From Saliniramus fredricksonii (GTDB lineage Bacteria; Pseudomonadota; Alphaproteobacteria; Rhizobiales; Beijerinckiaceae): DNA of 64,000 nt. A program made the translations under genes and the position numbers. Where the stretch lies: positions 682,001 to 746,000 of the forward strand of contig NZ_FMBM01000001.1 in the NCBI RefSeq assembly GCF_900094735.1, written 5' to 3'. The notes under the pieces are model-generated. The model was not told the origin of the DNA. It made no database searches and saw only the letters and a list, made by a program, of their open reading frames with translations. Positions 1 through 9,205 of the stretch are shown one piece after another (the stretch's first letter is position 1; the number at the start of each line of letters is the position of its first letter).

Positions 1-710
1 GCGATAAGCCTGGAACGCTTCTGCGGTACTCCGAAGCGGGACGCATCCAAGAGTTCGGCTTTCACCACATAACCGGCGGCATCGAGACTATCAGCCAACC
101 TCTCGTAAAAGGATTGCTTTCGCGGCGAGCGCCCCGATTGCAGGTCAACCACGGCCCCACTCTTATGGGCTACCTGCATGCCCGGGACGTTTTCTAGGAC
201 CAGCACGTTCGGCTGCAGGGCTTCAACGACTTCAACATACTTGTTGAAGAGTAGGTTCCGGGGATCGTCCTCTATTCTCCGTCCCGCGAAGCTAAATCCC
301 TGACAGGGGGGGGCACCGGCTAGAACCTCGACCTCGCCGCGCAGTTGCTCGAGTTGTTCCTTGTGCTCTCCGAGGACCTCATCGATACCCCACGCCCGCT
401 GGTCCAGCCAGGACGGCCACATGAAGCGGTATGCTTCTGGCGAGTCATCCCCAATGAAATTGGTGGAGAACGTCTCAAATGCCATATCGTCGCGCTCTAT
501 TGCAAAGAGGCCACGCATCCCCGCCAGAGAAAGCCCGAGAGACAGCCCTCCACAGCCAGAAAACAAGTCCACAAACTTTCGCGCCTGCTTGACCTCGTCA
601 AACTCGCCTGCATCCTTGCCGAGTGCTTCGCGCAGCGTCCTGCCGCCAGCCGAGCCCCCAAGCCCGGTCAGGTCAGCCAGCAATCCATCCTTTTGCGCCC
701 GTCTGGCCAT
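1..710 (-). CDS. C5-cytosine DNA methyltransferase, partial (C-terminus beyond the window)
   Basis: This is the N-terminal 236 codons of a DNA (cytosine-5)-methyltransferase, which transfers a methyl group from SAM to C5 of a target cytosine. Seen directly: motif I FVDLFSGCGG about 45 residues in, the catalytic motif GAPPCQGFS (nucleophilic Cys) around residue 130, and the ENVPG motif further on. The ATG at 710 is the first start before motif I and lies 13 bases after the stop of the Phd-type antitoxin, so the two are probably cotranscribed. The gene runs off the left edge. No restriction endonuclease is visible in the window, so restriction-modification, solitary and phage-type roles all remain open. 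Family assignment is secure; recognition sequence unknown. Confidence 0.9.
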   Translation of the reverse strand, partial: MARRAQKDGLLADLTGLGGSAGGRTLREALGKDAGEFDEVKQARKFVDLFSGCGGLSLGLSLAGMRGLFAIERDDMAFETFSTNFIGDDSPEAYRFMWPSWLDQRAWGIDEVLGEHKEQLEQLRGEVEVLAGAPPCQGFSFAGRRIEDDPRNLLFNKYVEVVEALQPNVLVLENVPGMQVAHKSGAVVDLQSGRSPRKQSFYERLADSLDAAGYVVKAELLDASRFGVPQKRSRLI

Positions 711-722
711 TGCCTCTTACCC

Positions 723-905
723 TCAACTTTCCCGAGGCTCGACAGTCGCTGCGTCACTCAGCGCCGTCAGCCGTTCGAACTCTTCCACGGCCACGACCAC
801 CACAACCGGGCGGCCGTGTTTCTCGATCACCACCGGTTCGGCTCGGGCGGTGTCGATGAGCAGGCCGAACTGATGCTTCGCGTCCCGTGCGGACATGGCC
901 TTCAT
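723..905 (-). CDS. Phd/YefM-type antitoxin, no toxin partner seen
   Basis: A 60-residue protein with the Phd/YefM antitoxin N-terminus: SARDAKHQFGLLIDTA, then EPVVIEKHGRPVVVVVA and a hydrophobic-acidic helix VEEFERL. In this family the N-terminal half binds operator DNA and the C-terminal tail masks the toxin. Here the tail is only about 15 residues long (ALSDAATVEPRES) and the next gene is the methyltransferase at 710, not a Doc, RelE or VapC toxin. It may be an orphan antitoxin, or it may have been recruited as a controller of the methyltransferase; the second idea is inference. A 60-codon frame upstream overlaps its start as ATGA but resembles nothing known. Confidence 0.75.
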   Translation of the reverse strand: MKAMSARDAKHQFGLLIDTARAEPVVIEKHGRPVVVVVAVEEFERLTALSDAATVEPRES

Positions 906-1298
906 GGCATTGCTCCCCGCTTTGGGTCACAATGAACAAAAGAGTCCGATATCACAATCAGGAAGTCGTTGGGATCGACGACCATTGCTGCGACGGACAA
1001 AGGATACTTTGATGCGCCAAGTCGCAGTGAACGGGCGTTGGATCTCAGGAGCTTTTGGTGAACGCCCCTGACATCGAAGTGCATAGCCGCGACGCTCTAT
1101 TATTGTTGTCTTTCCAGTACTTTGAAGAGAATTCACCAAATCCGCGCAGTCATCAGGTCCAGAGAATATCGGCCATGAGAGACCGCCTCCGGGCTTCCGG
1201 GCACCGGGGTCGGTGTTCAGCCCGTCCCGCATAACCCTCGAAAACAACGGAAAAATCTGGCCGCAGCCGGATGGAGAGAACGCTTTCGCGGGGGCAAG
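906..1298. other. Gene-poor junction between antitoxin and tRNA-Ser
   Basis: About 390 bases with no convincing gene. One minus-strand frame of 60 codons (902-1084) overlaps the antitoxin start but has no recognisable domain. The base composition is less GC-rich than the flanking core genes, in line with the accessory character of the methyltransferase side. Because the 3' end of tRNA-Ser faces this segment, this is where an island junction (attL or attR) would be expected. No integrase is seen here. Confidence 0.4.
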
Positions 1299-1388
1299 TG
1301 GCGGAGGGAGAGGGATTCGAACCCTCGATACGGTTTCCCGTATACACGCGTTCCAGGCGTGCGCCTTAAACCACTCGGCCACCCCTCC
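1299..1388 (-). tRNA. tRNA-Ser (anticodon GGA)
   Basis: A 90-base class II tRNA on the minus strand. The acceptor stem GGAGGGG pairs with a 3' strand ending in CCCTCC, followed by discriminator G and an encoded CCA. The anticodon loop reads CTGGAAC (anticodon GGA, reads UCC/UCU). A long variable arm (TGTATACGGGAAACCGTA) and a T-loop GGTTCGAATCC are present. Its 3' end points at the methyltransferase segment, the arrangement seen when islands integrate into tRNA 3' ends. Confidence 0.95.
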
Positions 1389-1519
1389 GGCGGGACATTC
1401 GCGCCACTGGCTTGGTGACGCATCCGGTCTGCGCTGCGGTGTATACCGCATGTCCGGCCAAGCGCAAGGGTCGGGGCGCGGGTTGCCTGAAAAATTCGCG
1501 ACGGGCCTGCGTCGGCGCG

Positions 1520-1957
1520 TCAATCCGCAATGGCAAAGGCATCGATTTCGTGATGCGGCAGGGCGGACGGGGTGACGTAGACGGCATCGGCGCGCAGGGT
1601 GAAGCCGGTGCTCCAGGGGTTCCTGGCGCGCCAGGCACGCACCGCGCGGTTGAACAGCCGATGCTTGCGCGCGCCGATCGCGGCCTGCGCCAGATCGAGC
1701 CGCGCGCGGGCCTTCACCTCGACGAAGATCACCGTTGCGCCGCGTTTCATGATCAGATCGATCTCGCCGCCCGAAGCCGCAAAACGGCGTTCGAGCGGGC
1801 GGTAGCCCTTGCAGATCAGAAACCCCATCGCCAGCCATTCGGCGAGATGGCCGCGCAACAATGCCCGGCGGCGCTTGCGTTTGCGCGTGGCACCCTGCCC
1901 GGTTTGCGTGCTCTGCCCATAATCGGCATCACGCCCGCCTTGCCGGTCGCTGCGCAT
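1520..1957 (-). CDS. yraN: YraN family protein (UPF0102)
   Basis: A 145-residue member of UPF0102, a family with a restriction-endonuclease-like fold and no settled role. Visible signature: [22 protein letters not shown], then the nuclease-like core [11 protein letters not shown] followed by [10 protein letters not shown], whose spacing matches the D...ExK arrangement of that fold. Its ATG shares one base with the stop of rsmI (TGATG), so the pair is translationally coupled. The lpoA-rsmI-yraN neighbourhood is widely conserved in proteobacteria; gshB, a common next gene, is replaced here by tRNA-Ser and the accessory segment. Confidence 0.9.
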   Translation of the reverse strand: MRSDRQGGRDADYGQSTQTGQGATRKRKRRRALLRGHLAEWLAMGFLICKGYRPLERRFAASGGEIDLIMKRGATVIFVEVKARARLDLAQAAIGARKHRLFNRAVRAWRARNPWSTGFTLRADAVYVTPSALPHHEIDAFAIAD

Positions 1958-2967
1958 CAGGCGCCATCCCCCGATGTGCCGCGTGCAAGTGCGATGGCGC
2001 GGGCATAGACTTCGCGTTTGGGCAGGCCCAGCCGCGCCGCCACGATCGCGGCGGCATCCTTGACCCGGTGGGAGGCAAGCGCCTCGCCCAGGGCGATATC
2101 GAGATCGCCCAGCGCATCGGCACGCCGGTCCTCCTCCGCCGCCTCGCCGATCAGCACCACGATCTCCCCCCGGGGTGGGCCTTCTTCGGCGAATTGCGCC
2201 GCGAGTTCCGCGAGGCTGCCCCGGCGCACGGTCTCGAACATCTTGGTCAGTTCACGTGCCACGACGGCCGGACGCGGGCCGAGCACCGCCGCGGCATCCG
2301 CCAGCATGGCCGGCAGACGCTTCGCTGATTCGAACAGCATCAGCGTGCCCGGAATCGTCGAAAGCGCCGCCAGCCGGTTGCAGCGCGCCCCGGATTTCGA
2401 CGGCAGAAAGCCTTCGAAGAAGAAGCGGTCGCTCGGCAGGCCCGAGACCACCAGTGCCGTCAGCACCGAGGAGGGGCCCGGAATCGGCGTGACCGGCAAA
2501 CCTTCCGCGATGGCGGCCTGGACGAGCTTGTAGCCGGGATCGGAGACGAGCGGCGTGCCCGCATCGGAGACGAGCGCCAGCGCCTCTCCGGCCTTCAACC
2601 GCGCGATCATGCGCGTGCGCACGCTCTCCGCTGAATGCTCATGATAGGCGACGAGCGGCGTGGTGATGCCGTAATGCGCCATCAGCCGGCGGGTGATACG
2701 CGTATCCTCGGCGAGGACCGCGTTCGCTGCGGCGAGAATGCGCAGGGCGCGCAGCGAAACATCCTCGAGATTGCCGATCGGCGTCGCCACGACATAAAGC
2801 CCGGACGAAAGGGGCCCTGTCTCGGCGGCGAGGCCGAAGGCAGTGAACACGCCGTGGCGCCCGGCACCCTGCGAAGTGGCTGCGCCCGGCACACCGCCGC
2901 CAATCGCCTCCGTCCGGGCCGGGTTTTGCGCCGTCACGGGGCGATTCTGAATCGGCGGCTTCGCCAT
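1957..2967 (-). CDS. rsmI: 16S rRNA 2'-O-ribose C1402 methyltransferase
   Basis: RsmI methylates the 2'-OH of C1402 in the 30S decoding centre using SAM. The 336-residue product carries the tetrapyrrole-methylase fold: LYVVATPIGNLEDVSLRALR, AEDTRITRRLMAHYGI, ALVSDAGTPLVSDPG and PIPGPSS in order, followed by a C-terminal helical domain. The frame is open further upstream, but ATG 2967 is chosen because GGGAG lies about 10 bases before it and the family begins shortly before VVATPIGNL. It is divergent from the LpoA-like gene and coupled to yraN downstream. Confidence 0.95.
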   Translation of the reverse strand: MAKPPIQNRPVTAQNPARTEAIGGGVPGAATSQGAGRHGVFTAFGLAAETGPLSSGLYVVATPIGNLEDVSLRALRILAAANAVLAEDTRITRRLMAHYGITTPLVAYHEHSAESVRTRMIARLKAGEALALVSDAGTPLVSDPGYKLVQAAIAEGLPVTPIPGPSSVLTALVVSGLPSDRFFFEGFLPSKSGARCNRLAALSTIPGTLMLFESAKRLPAMLADAAAVLGPRPAVVARELTKMFETVRRGSLAELAAQFAEEGPPRGEIVVLIGEAAEEDRRADALGDLDIALGEALASHRVKDAAAIVAARLGLPKREVYARAIALARGTSGDGA

Positions 2968-3070
2968 CTTTATCATCTCCCGGCAATGGTCACGGCGGCG
3001 GGCCCCCTGGCTGTCCTTGCCGGATTCGGGTGGTTTTGCGCATTCGTGACTTGACACGCGTATGAAATCG

Positions 3071-3086
3071 TTAACCAAACCATTAA
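3071..3086. promoter_or_regulatory. Paired TTAA half-sites, CtrA-like but off-spacing
   Basis: Two TTAA elements with flanking C bases lie 8 bases apart in the rsmI/LpoA-like intergenic region (TTAACC at 3071, TTAAC at 3083). The CtrA consensus is TTAA-N7-TTAA, so the spacing is one base too long. It is noted as a possible weak cell-cycle site only. Confidence 0.2.
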
Positions 3087-3157
3087 CGTGTCGGTGTTAA
3101 ATGTCGACCGCATCCGTAACCAAGGCGCCGCCTGACCGCAAGACGAGGGATGACCCC

Positions 3158-4411
3158 ATGACCGCGCCCCGCCGCCCCGGCAATCTTCCGCTTCCGCTCG
3201 TGACGCCTGCCGCAGATGGCGCGCGCCGGCATCGCCTGCCGAGCCGCCGCCTCGTCGCGGGTCTCCTCACCGGCGGGTTGGGACTGACCCTGGCCGGCTG
3301 CGTCACGCCCTTCTCCGGACAGCCCCCGGGGCTCGTCGGTGGCGGCCCGCAGGACGATGACGACGATTCCATCGGTGACGGCACAGTGCGCGTGGCGCTG
3401 ATCCTGCCGCTTTCCGCATCAGGGGCCGGCGGTGCGGCCGCGCGCGATCTGCGCAACGCCGCCGAGATGGCGCTCACGGAATTCGACGATCCGCAGATCC
3501 GGCTGGTCGTCAAGGATGACAGAGGCGCGGCTTCCGAGGCGCGCAGCGCCGCGCAGGACGCGATTGCGGAAGGGGCCGAGCTGGTTCTCGGCCCGCTCTT
3601 CGCGGCTTCCGTGCAATCGGCAGGTGACGTCGCGCGCGAGAATCGCGTCCCGATGATCGCCTTCTCGACCGATGCCTCGGTGGCGCGCCAAGGCGTCTAT
3701 CTGATGGGTTTCCTGCCGCGTGACGAGGTGGCGCGCATCGCTGCCCATGCCGCACGCGAAAACCGCCGCGATATCGCCGCGCTGATCCCCGAGAGCGGCT
3801 ATGGCGAGGTGGCGGAGGCCGCCTTCCGGCGGGCTGCCGATGCGCGTGGTCTGCGCATCATTGCACAGGAGCGCTATCGTCCCGGGTCACCCCAGGATGC
3901 TGTCGGGCGCCTGTCGAACGCCATTGCCGGCTCATCGCCGCGCGCCGATGCGCTGTTCATTCCTGACACGCCCGATTCGATGCCCGCTGTGGGGCGCGCG
4001 CTGTCGCAGGCGAATTTCGATCCCGCCCGAGTCAAGCCGATTGGCACCGGGGTCTGGAACGATCCGTCGGTGCTGTCATTGCCGGCGCTGCGCGGGGGCT
4101 GGTTCGCCGCGCCGCCCCAGGCCGGCTTCGATGCTTTCGCGCAGCGCTTTCGCGAGCGTTTCGGCTCTGATCCCGTGCGGATCGCCAGTCTCGCCTATGA
4201 CGCCGTCTCCCTCGCGGCGGCGCTGACGCGCACCCAGGGTGAGCAGCGTTTCGCAGAAGGAATCCTCACCGACAGTTCCGGTTTTGCCGGCGCCGATGGC
4301 GTCTTCCGCTTCAATCAGGATGGAAGCAATGATCGCGGCTATGCGGTCTACGAGGTGCGCGACGGCGAGGCGGCGACGATTTCGCCCGCGCCGCAATCCC
4401 TGGAAGCCTGA
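3158..4411 (+). CDS. LpoA-like penicillin-binding protein activator lipoprotein
   Basis: A 417-residue exported lipoprotein with a type I periplasmic-binding (Peripla_BP_6-like) fold. The signal peptide ends in a lipobox, LTLAGC. The binding core starts at VRVALILPLSASGAGG and continues through VLGPLFAASVQSAGD and VPMIAFSTDASVA. In enteric bacteria LpoA activates PBP1A from the outer membrane; alphaproteobacterial homologues next to rsmI are annotated by analogy. The ATG at 3158 follows GAGGGATGACCCC. An upstream ATG at 3101 has no Shine-Dalgarno sequence and would add 19 residues before the signal peptide. Ligand unknown. Confidence 0.85.
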   Translation: MTAPRRPGNLPLPLVTPAADGARRHRLPSRRLVAGLLTGGLGLTLAGCVTPFSGQPPGLVGGGPQDDDDDSIGDGTVRVALILPLSASGAGGAAARDLRNAAEMALTEFDDPQIRLVVKDDRGAASEARSAAQDAIAEGAELVLGPLFAASVQSAGDVARENRVPMIAFSTDASVARQGVYLMGFLPRDEVARIAAHAARENRRDIAALIPESGYGEVAEAAFRRAADARGLRIIAQERYRPGSPQDAVGRLSNAIAGSSPRADALFIPDTPDSMPAVGRALSQANFDPARVKPIGTGVWNDPSVLSLPALRGGWFAAPPQAGFDAFAQRFRERFGSDPVRIASLAYDAVSLAAALTRTQGEQRFAEGILTDSSGFAGADGVFRFNQDGSNDRGYAVYEVRDGEAATISPAPQSLEA

Positions 4412-4551
4412 GGGCAGGGTCGCTCGGAATCCGGGGTGCCGGGAGGGAGATGTCTGGCGGGGGTTGCCGAGGACGCCCCTGCGACCAATATGCCGGGAAA
4501 ATTCGCGCAAGGCCGTGCGCGCATGAGATGATGTGCTCTGCGGCGGGAGGA

Positions 4552-4571
4552 GGCCCCTGAGGGGCCGTTTT
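4552..4571 (+). terminator. Rho-independent terminator after the LpoA-like gene
   Basis: Stem GGCCCC, loop TGA, stem GGGGCC, then GTTTT. It lies 140 bases after the lipoprotein gene and just before the small HIG1-type gene, so it may also reduce read-through into that gene. Confidence 0.6.
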
Positions 4572-4586
4572 GAAGGTTCGAGGCAG

Positions 4587-4778
4587 ATGAACACTTTCAG
4601 CGATGTCTTCGTGCTCGTGGCAGTCGGCGCCGTGGTTCTGGTGCTGGTGCTCGGCCTGATCAACATGATGCGTGGCGGCTCGGCCAGCACCTCGCAGAAC
4701 CTGATGCGTGCGCGTGTGCTGCTGCAGGCTCTCGCCCTCGTCGTGATCATGGGCGTGGTCTGGTACCGGGCGCTGTAG
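4587..4778 (+). CDS. HIG1-type twin-transmembrane protein
   Basis: A 63-residue inner-membrane protein with two hydrophobic helices (roughly residues 5-26 and 42-60) around a polar turn, NMMRGGSASTSQNLMRARVL. That layout and the RGGS..SQ.LMR.RV motif are typical of HIG1-domain small proteins, common in alphaproteobacteria and related to respiratory-supercomplex factors. The ATG at 4587 is preceded by GAGGC; the longer upstream frame would add charged residues not seen in the family. No operon partner. Confidence 0.8.
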   Translation: MNTFSDVFVLVAVGAVVLVLVLGLINMMRGGSASTSQNLMRARVLLQALALVVIMGVVWYRAL

Positions 4779-4824
4779 AACGACGCGCGGATAGCGTATA
4801 TCCGCGTGATGTGCCAAGATTACA

Positions 4825-4852
4825 TTGACAGAGCAGGTCTGGATCATACAAT
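4825..4852 (+). promoter_or_regulatory. Sigma-70-type promoter of the argD operon
   Basis: TTGACA-N16-TACAAT, the best-matching vegetative promoter in the window. Transcription would start near 4859, just at the foot of the stem-loop described next, giving a leader of about 73 bases before the argD GTG at 4932. Confidence 0.65.
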
Positions 4853-4858
4853 CCGAGC

Positions 4859-4887
4859 GCCGCCCCTTTCGGGCGGCTCTTTGTTTT
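4859..4887 (+). promoter_or_regulatory. 5'-terminal stem-loop with T-rich tail in the argD leader
   Basis: GCCGCCC-CTTTC-GGGCGGC followed by TCTTTGTTTT. It looks like an intrinsic terminator but sits at the predicted start of the argD transcript. It may end transcription arriving from the HIG1 gene, or form a stabilising or attenuating 5' hairpin for the arg operon. The sequence does not decide between these. Confidence 0.55.
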
Positions 4888-4931
4888 GCGATCCGCCCGA
4901 GGCGGAGCAGTCAGCGAGAAGGAACAGTTCC

Positions 4932-6140
4932 GTGAATTCGCCCCTCGTCCCGAATTACGCCCGCGTGCCGCTCGCCTTCGAAAGAGGCGAAGGATCCTGG
5001 CTCGTGACGCGACGCGGGGAGCGATATCTTGACTTCGGTTCCGGCATCGCCGTCAACAATCTGGGCCATGCCCATCCCCGGCTCGTCGAGGCGCTGAAGG
5101 CGCAGGCGGAAAAGCTCTGGCACGTCTCCAATATCTTCGAGATTCCGGAAGGTGAACGGCTGGCGCAGCGTCTGGCGGATCACAGCTTCGCCGATCAGGT
5201 GATGTTCTGCAATTCCGGTGCGGAAGCCAATGAGGCCGCCATCAAGATGGCGCGGCGCTATCATTATCTGAAGGGCCAACGCGAGCGCTATCGCATCCTC
5301 ACCTTCGAGAACGCCTTTCACGGGCGCACCCTCGGGACCATCGCCGCCGGCGGTCAGGCGAAGTATCTGGAAGGTTTCGGGCCGAAGGCGGAGGGGTTCG
5401 ACCAGGTCCCCTTCGGTGATCACGAGGCGATGCGCGCTGCCGTGACGGCGCAGACGGCTGCGATCATGATCGAGCCGATCCAGGGTGAGGGCGGCGTGCG
5501 GGCCGTACCGCATGTCTGCCTGCGCGGGTTGCGGGAATTGTGCGACGAGACCGGCATGCTCCTGATCTATGACGAGGTCCAGACCGGCTTCGGGCGCACC
5601 GGCAAGCTGTTCGGTTACGAATGGGCCGGTGTCGCGCCCGACATCATGTCCGTGGCCAAGGCACTCGGCGGCGGCTTCCCCGTCGGTGCGGTTCTCGCCA
5701 CGGCGGATGCGGCAACCGGCCTGACGGCGGGCAGCCACGGCACCACCTTCGGCGGCAATCCGCTCGCCATGGCGGTCGGCAATGCGGTGCTCGACGTCAT
5801 GCTGGAGCCGGGCTTCCTCGATCAGGTCAGCCGTTCCGGCCTGCTGCTGCGCCAGCGCCTCGCCGCGTTGGGCGACCGCTTCCCCGACATCATCGGCGAG
5901 ATCCGCGGTACGGCGCTGATGACGGGCCTGCGGCTCAATGTGCCCAATGCCGATTTCGTCGCCGCCACGCGGGCACAGCATCTTCTGTGCATCCCCGCCG
6001 GCGACAATGTCGTGCGGCTCTATCCGCCGCTGACCATCAGCGAAGCCGATCTGCTGGAAGGCGTGCAGCGCATCGAAGCCGCCTGTATCGCCCTCCAGGA
6101 CAATATGCCGGCAACGGCAAAGGCGGGAGCTTCGGCATGA
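4932..6140 (+). CDS. argD: Acetylornithine/succinyldiaminopimelate aminotransferase
   Basis: A 402-residue class III PLP-dependent aminotransferase that converts N-acetylglutamate semialdehyde to N-acetylornithine in arginine synthesis, with a possible second role in lysine synthesis. Seen: [57 protein letters not shown], and the PLP lysine in [14 protein letters not shown] near residue 242. The GTG at 4932 is chosen because AAGGAA lies 9 bases before it and the protein then begins where the family does; ATG codons further up lie before the leader hairpin. It overlaps argF by ATGA. Confidence 0.95.
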   Translation: MNSPLVPNYARVPLAFERGEGSWLVTRRGERYLDFGSGIAVNNLGHAHPRLVEALKAQAEKLWHVSNIFEIPEGERLAQRLADHSFADQVMFCNSGAEANEAAIKMARRYHYLKGQRERYRILTFENAFHGRTLGTIAAGGQAKYLEGFGPKAEGFDQVPFGDHEAMRAAVTAQTAAIMIEPIQGEGGVRAVPHVCLRGLRELCDETGMLLIYDEVQTGFGRTGKLFGYEWAGVAPDIMSVAKALGGGFPVGAVLATADAATGLTAGSHGTTFGGNPLAMAVGNAVLDVMLEPGFLDQVSRSGLLLRQRLAALGDRFPDIIGEIRGTALMTGLRLNVPNADFVAATRAQHLLCIPAGDNVVRLYPPLTISEADLLEGVQRIEAACIALQDNMPATAKAGASA

Positions 6141-7105
6141 ATGACAGCATGATCCCTCCCCGGACGAAGCCACGCCATTTCACCGATCTCGCCGTCATGG
6201 ACGGGGCCGAGCTGCGCCGCATTCTCGCGCTCGGCGCGGCGATCAAGGCGAAGCGTCGCAAGGGCACGCCGTCAGTGGTGAAGCCGCTCGCCGGCAAGAC
6301 GCTGGCCATGGTCTTCGACAAGCCCTCGACGCGCACGCGCGTCTCCTTCGATGTCGGCATGCGCGAACTGGGCGGTGAGACGCTGATGCTCACGGGCACC
6401 GAGATGCAGCTCGGGCGCGGCGAGACCATCGCCGATACCGCCCGCGTGCTCTCACGCTATGTCGATGCGATCATGATCCGCATCCTCGAGCAGGAGGCGA
6501 TGCAGGAGCTGGCCGACAATGCCGAGGTTCCGGTGATCAACGGGCTCACCAAGGACACGCATCCCTGCCAGATCATGGCGGATGTGATGACGTTCGAGGA
6601 GCATCGCGGATCGATTGCCGGCGCCACGGTGGCCTGGACGGGCGATTCGAACAACGTGCTCACTTCCTGGATCCATGCGGCGGCGCGTTTCGACTTCACC
6701 ATCAACGTCGCCACCCCGGCGGAACTCGCGCCGCCGGCGGAGATCGTCGCCTGGGCCAGCGCCAACGGCGCGCGTCTCAATCTGACCACCGATCCGCGCG
6801 CGGCGGTCTCCGGCGTCCAGGCCGTCGTCACCGATTGCTGGGTCTCGATGGGTGACGAGGATGAAGGGCGGCGCCATAACCTGCTCAAACCCTATCAGGT
6901 CGATACCGATCTGATGGCGCTTGCCGACAAGGACGCATTGTTCATGCATTGCCTGCCCGCCCATCGCGGTGAGGAAGTGACCGATGCCGTGATCGACGGT
7001 CCGCATTCCGTCGTCTTCGACGAGGCAGAGAACCGTCTGCATGCCCAGAAGGGCGTGCTGGCCTGGTGTTTCGGCCTCGAGGCGGGTCTGTGGGAGGCGG
7101 TATGA
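6137..7105 (+). CDS. argF: Ornithine carbamoyltransferase
   Basis: ArgF condenses ornithine and carbamoyl phosphate to citrulline. The 322-residue protein shows the carbamoyl-phosphate site STRTR near residue 64, the [16 protein letters not shown] segment, the HPCQ motif, and the ornithine-site motif [10 protein letters not shown] near residue 270. Its start overlaps the argD stop and its stop overlaps the hslO start, so argD-argF-hslO is one tight operon, a gene order common in alphaproteobacteria. Confidence 0.96.
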   Translation: MNDSMIPPRTKPRHFTDLAVMDGAELRRILALGAAIKAKRRKGTPSVVKPLAGKTLAMVFDKPSTRTRVSFDVGMRELGGETLMLTGTEMQLGRGETIADTARVLSRYVDAIMIRILEQEAMQELADNAEVPVINGLTKDTHPCQIMADVMTFEEHRGSIAGATVAWTGDSNNVLTSWIHAAARFDFTINVATPAELAPPAEIVAWASANGARLNLTTDPRAAVSGVQAVVTDCWVSMGDEDEGRRHNLLKPYQVDTDLMALADKDALFMHCLPAHRGEEVTDAVIDGPHSVVFDEAENRLHAQKGVLAWCFGLEAGLWEAV

Positions 7106-8088
7106 GTGTGCCGTTCGACGGCGCCGACGACCTGATCCTGCCCTTCGCGGTCGAGCCCCTCGATCTGCGGGGGCGGGTGGTACGGCTCGGCCCGGCCATC
7201 GATACCATGATCAAGCGCCACGGCTATCCCGAAGCCGTGGCGCGCGTCCTCGGCGAGGCTGCGGCGCTGACGGCGTTGCTCGGCTCCGCCTTGAAGTTCG
7301 AAGGGCGCTTCCAGCTCCAGACCCGCACGGACGGGCCGGTCGAAATGATCGTGGTCGACTTCGACACCCCCGATCGCCTGCGCGCCTTCATCCGCTTTGA
7401 TGCGCAGCGTGTGGCGCAAAGCGTCGCGGCGGGTGAGGGTGATGCCGCGCGGTTGATCGGCCATGGCCATCTTGCCATGACGATCGATCAGGGCCCGGCC
7501 ATGAACCGTTATCAGGGCGTGGTCCCGATGGAGGGCCAGAGCCTCGAAGAGGCGGCACATCAGTATTTCCGTCAATCGGAGCAGATCCCGACGCGCGTGC
7601 GCCTCGCCGTGGCCGAGCAGGTCGGTGAATCCGGCTCGACCTGGCGGGCGGGCGGGCTGCTCGCCCAGTTCATGCCCGCCTCCATCGACCGCCAGCGCCA
7701 GGCCGATCTCGATCCGGGCGATGCGCCGGCCGGGGCCGTGGCGGATTCGGGTGGCGGCGAGGATGATGCCTGGCGCGAAGGCCGGGCGCTGGTCGATACC
7801 ATCGCCGATCACGAACTCGTCGATCCCGGCCTGTCGAGCGAGCGCCTGCTCTATCGCCTGTTCCACGAACGTGGTGTACGCGCCTTCTCCGGCCAGCCAG
7901 TACGCGAGGGATGCAATTGTACGCGCGATCGCATCATGCGCATGCTCGCTAGCTTTTCCGCGCCTGAGCGCAAGGACATGGTCCGCGAGGATGGGCGCAT
8001 CGGCGTCACCTGCGAATTCTGCTCACGCCAGTACGAGCTCTCCCCGGAGGAGTTCGAAGCCGCGGTCGAGGACGGCGGCGAGGGTTGA
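7102..8088 (+). CDS. hslO: Hsp33-family redox-regulated chaperone
   Basis: A 328-residue homologue of Hsp33, a holdase switched on when a C-terminal zinc centre is oxidised. The cysteine pattern CNC near residue 270 and CEFC near residue 303 is intact, so redox switching is expected. The N-terminal substrate-binding fold is visible from [15 protein letters not shown] onward. It begins inside the argF stop codon (ATGA) as the third gene of the arg operon and converges on purK with only 25 bases between stops. Confidence 0.93.
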   Translation: MSVPFDGADDLILPFAVEPLDLRGRVVRLGPAIDTMIKRHGYPEAVARVLGEAAALTALLGSALKFEGRFQLQTRTDGPVEMIVVDFDTPDRLRAFIRFDAQRVAQSVAAGEGDAARLIGHGHLAMTIDQGPAMNRYQGVVPMEGQSLEEAAHQYFRQSEQIPTRVRLAVAEQVGESGSTWRAGGLLAQFMPASIDRQRQADLDPGDAPAGAVADSGGGEDDAWREGRALVDTIADHELVDPGLSSERLLYRLFHERGVRAFSGQPVREGCNCTRDRIMRMLASFSAPERKDMVREDGRIGVTCEFCSRQYELSPEEFEAAVEDGGEG

Positions 8089-8113
8089 GACCGAAGTGCA
8101 GGGAAGGCGCACG

Positions 8114-9205
8114 CTACTCCGGATCGCGCAAAAGCGTCACATGGCCCATCTTGCGTCCGGGGCGCGCCTCTTCCTTGCCGTAGAGCGTCAGACGCGCCTG
8201 CGGATCGGCGAGATGATGCTGCCAGGTCTCGACATCGTCGCCGATCAGGTTGCGCATTGCGACCCGCCCGTAGCGCCCGGCAGGGCCCAGTGGCCAGCCG
8301 CAGACGGCGCGGACATGCTGCTCGAATTGCGAGGTCTGCGCGCCGAAATCGGTCCAGTGCCCGGAATTGTGCACGCGGGGAGCGATTTCGTTGACGACGA
8401 GGGACTCGGCTCCCGCCGCGTCGCGGGTGAGAAACAGCTCGACCGCGAAGACGCCGACATAATCGAGCGCGCCGGCGATGGCATGGGCGATCTCGCGCGC
8501 CTGCTGCGCCGTTGCGGCGCTGACAGCGGCGGGCACGCTGGTCAGGGCGAGGATGTGGTTCTCGTGGCGGTTCTCGCAGATGTCGAAGGCCGCGAAGCTG
8601 CCATCGGGCGCGCGGGCGGCGACGACGGAGAGCTCACAGACGAAATCGACGAAGCCTTCCAGAATGGAGGGCGCCCCCTTCATCGCAGCAAGCGCGCCAT
8701 CCGCATCACCCGCTTTGCGGATCGCGGCCTGGCCCTTGCCATCATAGCCGAAACGGCGCGTCTTCAGGATGGCGGGCATGCCGATGGCGGCAAGCGCGGC
8801 CTGAAGGTCGCCGGCATCGTCCACGGGGCGGAACGGGGCGGTGGCTATGCCGAGATCGGCGATGAAGCGTTTCTCGGCAAGGCGATCCTGGCTCGTGGCG
8901 AGCGCGCCCACGCCGGGGCGCAACGGCACCAGACCGGCGACCAGCGCGGCGGCCTCGCGCGGCACGTTCTCGAATTCATAGGTGGCGACGTCGACGCTCC
9001 CGGCGAAACTCCTCAGCGCCGCTTCGTCGGTGAAGGGCGCGCAGGTCGTGGCATCGGCCAGCGCGAAGGCGGGGCTCGCCGGCGTATCGTTGAAGACATG
9101 CACCTTGAGCCCGAGCCGCGCGGCGGCAGAGGCGATCATGCGCCCGAGCTGGCCGCCCCCGAGAATGCCGAGCGTGGCGCCCGGCGCGATGATCGTCTCT
9201 TTCAT
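8114..9205 (-). CDS. purK: 5-(carboxyamino)imidazole ribonucleotide synthase
   Basis: PurK uses ATP and bicarbonate to carboxylate AIR in de novo purine synthesis. The 363-residue ATP-grasp protein begins with a Rossmann-like [13 protein letters not shown], has the ATP-binding loop [12 protein letters not shown], and the metal/phosphate segment [15 protein letters not shown]. The ATG at 9205 overlaps the purE stop as ATGA, deciding the start against a longer in-frame extension. Substrate flows directly to PurE. Confidence 0.95.
   Translation of the reverse strand: MKETIIAPGATLGILGGGQLGRMIASAAARLGLKVHVFNDTPASPAFALADATTCAPFTDEAALRSFAGSVDVATYEFENVPREAAALVAGLVPLRPGVGALATSQDRLAEKRFIADLGIATAPFRPVDDAGDLQAALAAIGMPAILKTRRFGYDGKGQAAIRKAGDADGALAAMKGAPSILEGFVDFVCELSVVAARAPDGSFAAFDICENRHENHILALTSVPAAVSAATAQQAREIAHAIAGALDYVGVFAVELFLTRDAAGAESLVVNEIAPRVHNSGHWTDFGAQTSQFEQHVRAVCGWPLGPAGRYGRVAMRNLIGDDVETWQHHLADPQARLTLYGKEEARPGRKMGHVTLLRDPE

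Noticed and set aside
902-1084. 60-codon ORF overlapping the antitoxin start
   Set aside because: ATGA overlap could mean coupling, but the protein has no recognisable feature and no clear ribosome site.
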